From Lolium rigidum (Eukaryota; Streptophyta; Magnoliopsida; Poales; Poaceae): DNA of 64,000 nt. The first letter of the stretch is position 1; every line of letters starts with the position of its first letter. This document shows, in pieces, positions 63,766 through 64,000 of the stretch. The notes under the pieces were generated by a model that saw nothing but the letters and a program-made list of their open reading frames with translations, searched no databases and was not told where the DNA came from. The translations under genes were made by a program, and so were the position numbers. Where the stretch lies: positions 42,458,869 through 42,522,868 of the forward strand of contig NC_061514.1 in the NCBI RefSeq assembly GCF_022539505.1, given 5' to 3'.

Positions 63766-64000
63766 TGTTGCCTGCCAAAGCACACCGGCGAGCAGTGGTT
63801 AAGCAACACGAAGAGCCGGGAGGCTTCCAAGGCGGCAGTGGGCCCTGGTCCCTCGACGTCGTCCCGCAAATGCTCCGGCACACGTCCTGGCGGTTGCAAG
63901 GGCGTGCCACCTGACCTATACCTGGCCGGGAAGGTGTAGAATTGCTTCGATTAGGCTCCTGCATGGTAGACATGTAAACATTAAATACGAGCCCTATCGG
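63766..64000 (-). repeat. G3 5' LTR, cut by the window end
   Basis: 235 bp identical or nearly so to 38021-38255 (TGTTGCCTGCCAAAGCACACC to CGAGCCCTATCGG; one visible difference at GGCCGGGAAGG against GGCCAGGAAGG). The rest lies outside the window. Confidence 0.85.

Larger units (their letters stand above)
38021..64000 (-). mobile_element. Gypsy element G3: gag and protease only, antisense plant-mobile-domain ORF; runs off the right edge
   Basis: 3' LTR at 38021-56173 (interrupted by G2), interior 56174-63765, 5' LTR from 63766 onward. The sense strand is minus. The interior holds gag (62218-63696) and a gag/protease frame (60714-62231), but no RT, RNase H or integrase between 60714 and 59803. 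A plus-strand antisense gene (56580-59802) fills the remaining space. It is thus a non-autonomous Gypsy element that keeps its own particle and protease genes. The flank before the LTR is GTTAG; the other flank is outside the window, so the TSD cannot be checked. Confidence 0.8.

Noticed and set aside
63697..63783. N-terminal extension of the G3 gag frame.
   Set aside because: It overlaps the LTR edge and the primer site; MAGEPVKYEDL at 63696 is the better start.
1..64000. tRNA, rRNA, CRISPR arrays and bacterial-type operons.
   Set aside because: I saw no tRNA or rRNA cores and no regularly spaced direct repeats of CRISPR type; the window is plant nuclear DNA. The tRNA-complementary stretches are primer-binding sites.

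Overview
This window looks like Triticeae-type grass nuclear DNA (wheat, Aegilops or barley kind). The signs are a Stowaway MITE in a gene intron, a CACTA-type element with TTTAGTCGCGGTT arms, Gypsy LTRs beginning TGATACGTC with a TGGCGCCGTTGCCGGGG primer site, and transposons carrying B3-like and AP2-like gene pieces. Most of the sequence is nested transposons. Only two genes look functional: the 3' end of a BRAP2-like RING/ZnF-UBP (BRIZ-type) gene at the left edge, and an intact F-box gene at 35551-36720.

Left part, 1-12 kb. The BRIZ-like 3' exons (2-1427, +) are followed by a receptor-like protein (LRR-RLP) pseudogene on the minus strand (1829-6322). It is split by a 1.5-kb Harbinger-like element carrying a B3-like ORF and by a 1-kb poly-A retroposon. 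Further left-to-right come LINE ORF2 pieces, a second RLP fragment joined to the 3' end of an F-box gene (split by a 1.43-kb CACTA-type element), more LINE ORF2, and a third RLP fragment.

Middle part, 11.9-36.7 kb. A DNA transposon of about 1.5 kb carrying an AP2-like gene sits in the third RLP copy. It has been blown apart by a 5.66-kb solo LTR (12475-18129) and by a 16-kb Gypsy element (19044-35208, minus; called G1). G1 has gag, protease, RT, two RNase H segments and integrase on the minus strand. It also has a long intron-containing antisense ORF on the plus strand, which is itself broken by an almost perfect 1.89-kb palindrome (21160-23046). RLP sequence resumes at 35224, next to the intact F-box gene.

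Right part, 36.8-64 kb, is a four-deep nest. A Copia-like LTR and leader (36770-38020) are interrupted by a Gypsy element (G3, 38021 to beyond 64000, minus) that keeps gag and protease but shows no RT or integrase and carries an antisense plant-mobile-domain ORF. The 3' LTR of G3 is interrupted by a complete 17-kb Gypsy (G2, 38901-55876, minus). G2 in turn holds a 6.5-kb non-autonomous LTR element (N1, 42768-49270, plus) with one ORF of unknown function. Target-site duplications can be read for G1 (GATTT), G2 (GCGAT), N1 (GTCCG), the solo LTR (GTAGT), the palindrome (CTCAC), the CACTA-type element (ACA), the Harbinger-like element (TAA) and the retroposon (13 bp). They make the insertion order explicit.

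Family calls come from motifs read by eye. No database search was possible, so family names are given only where the motif is distinctive.
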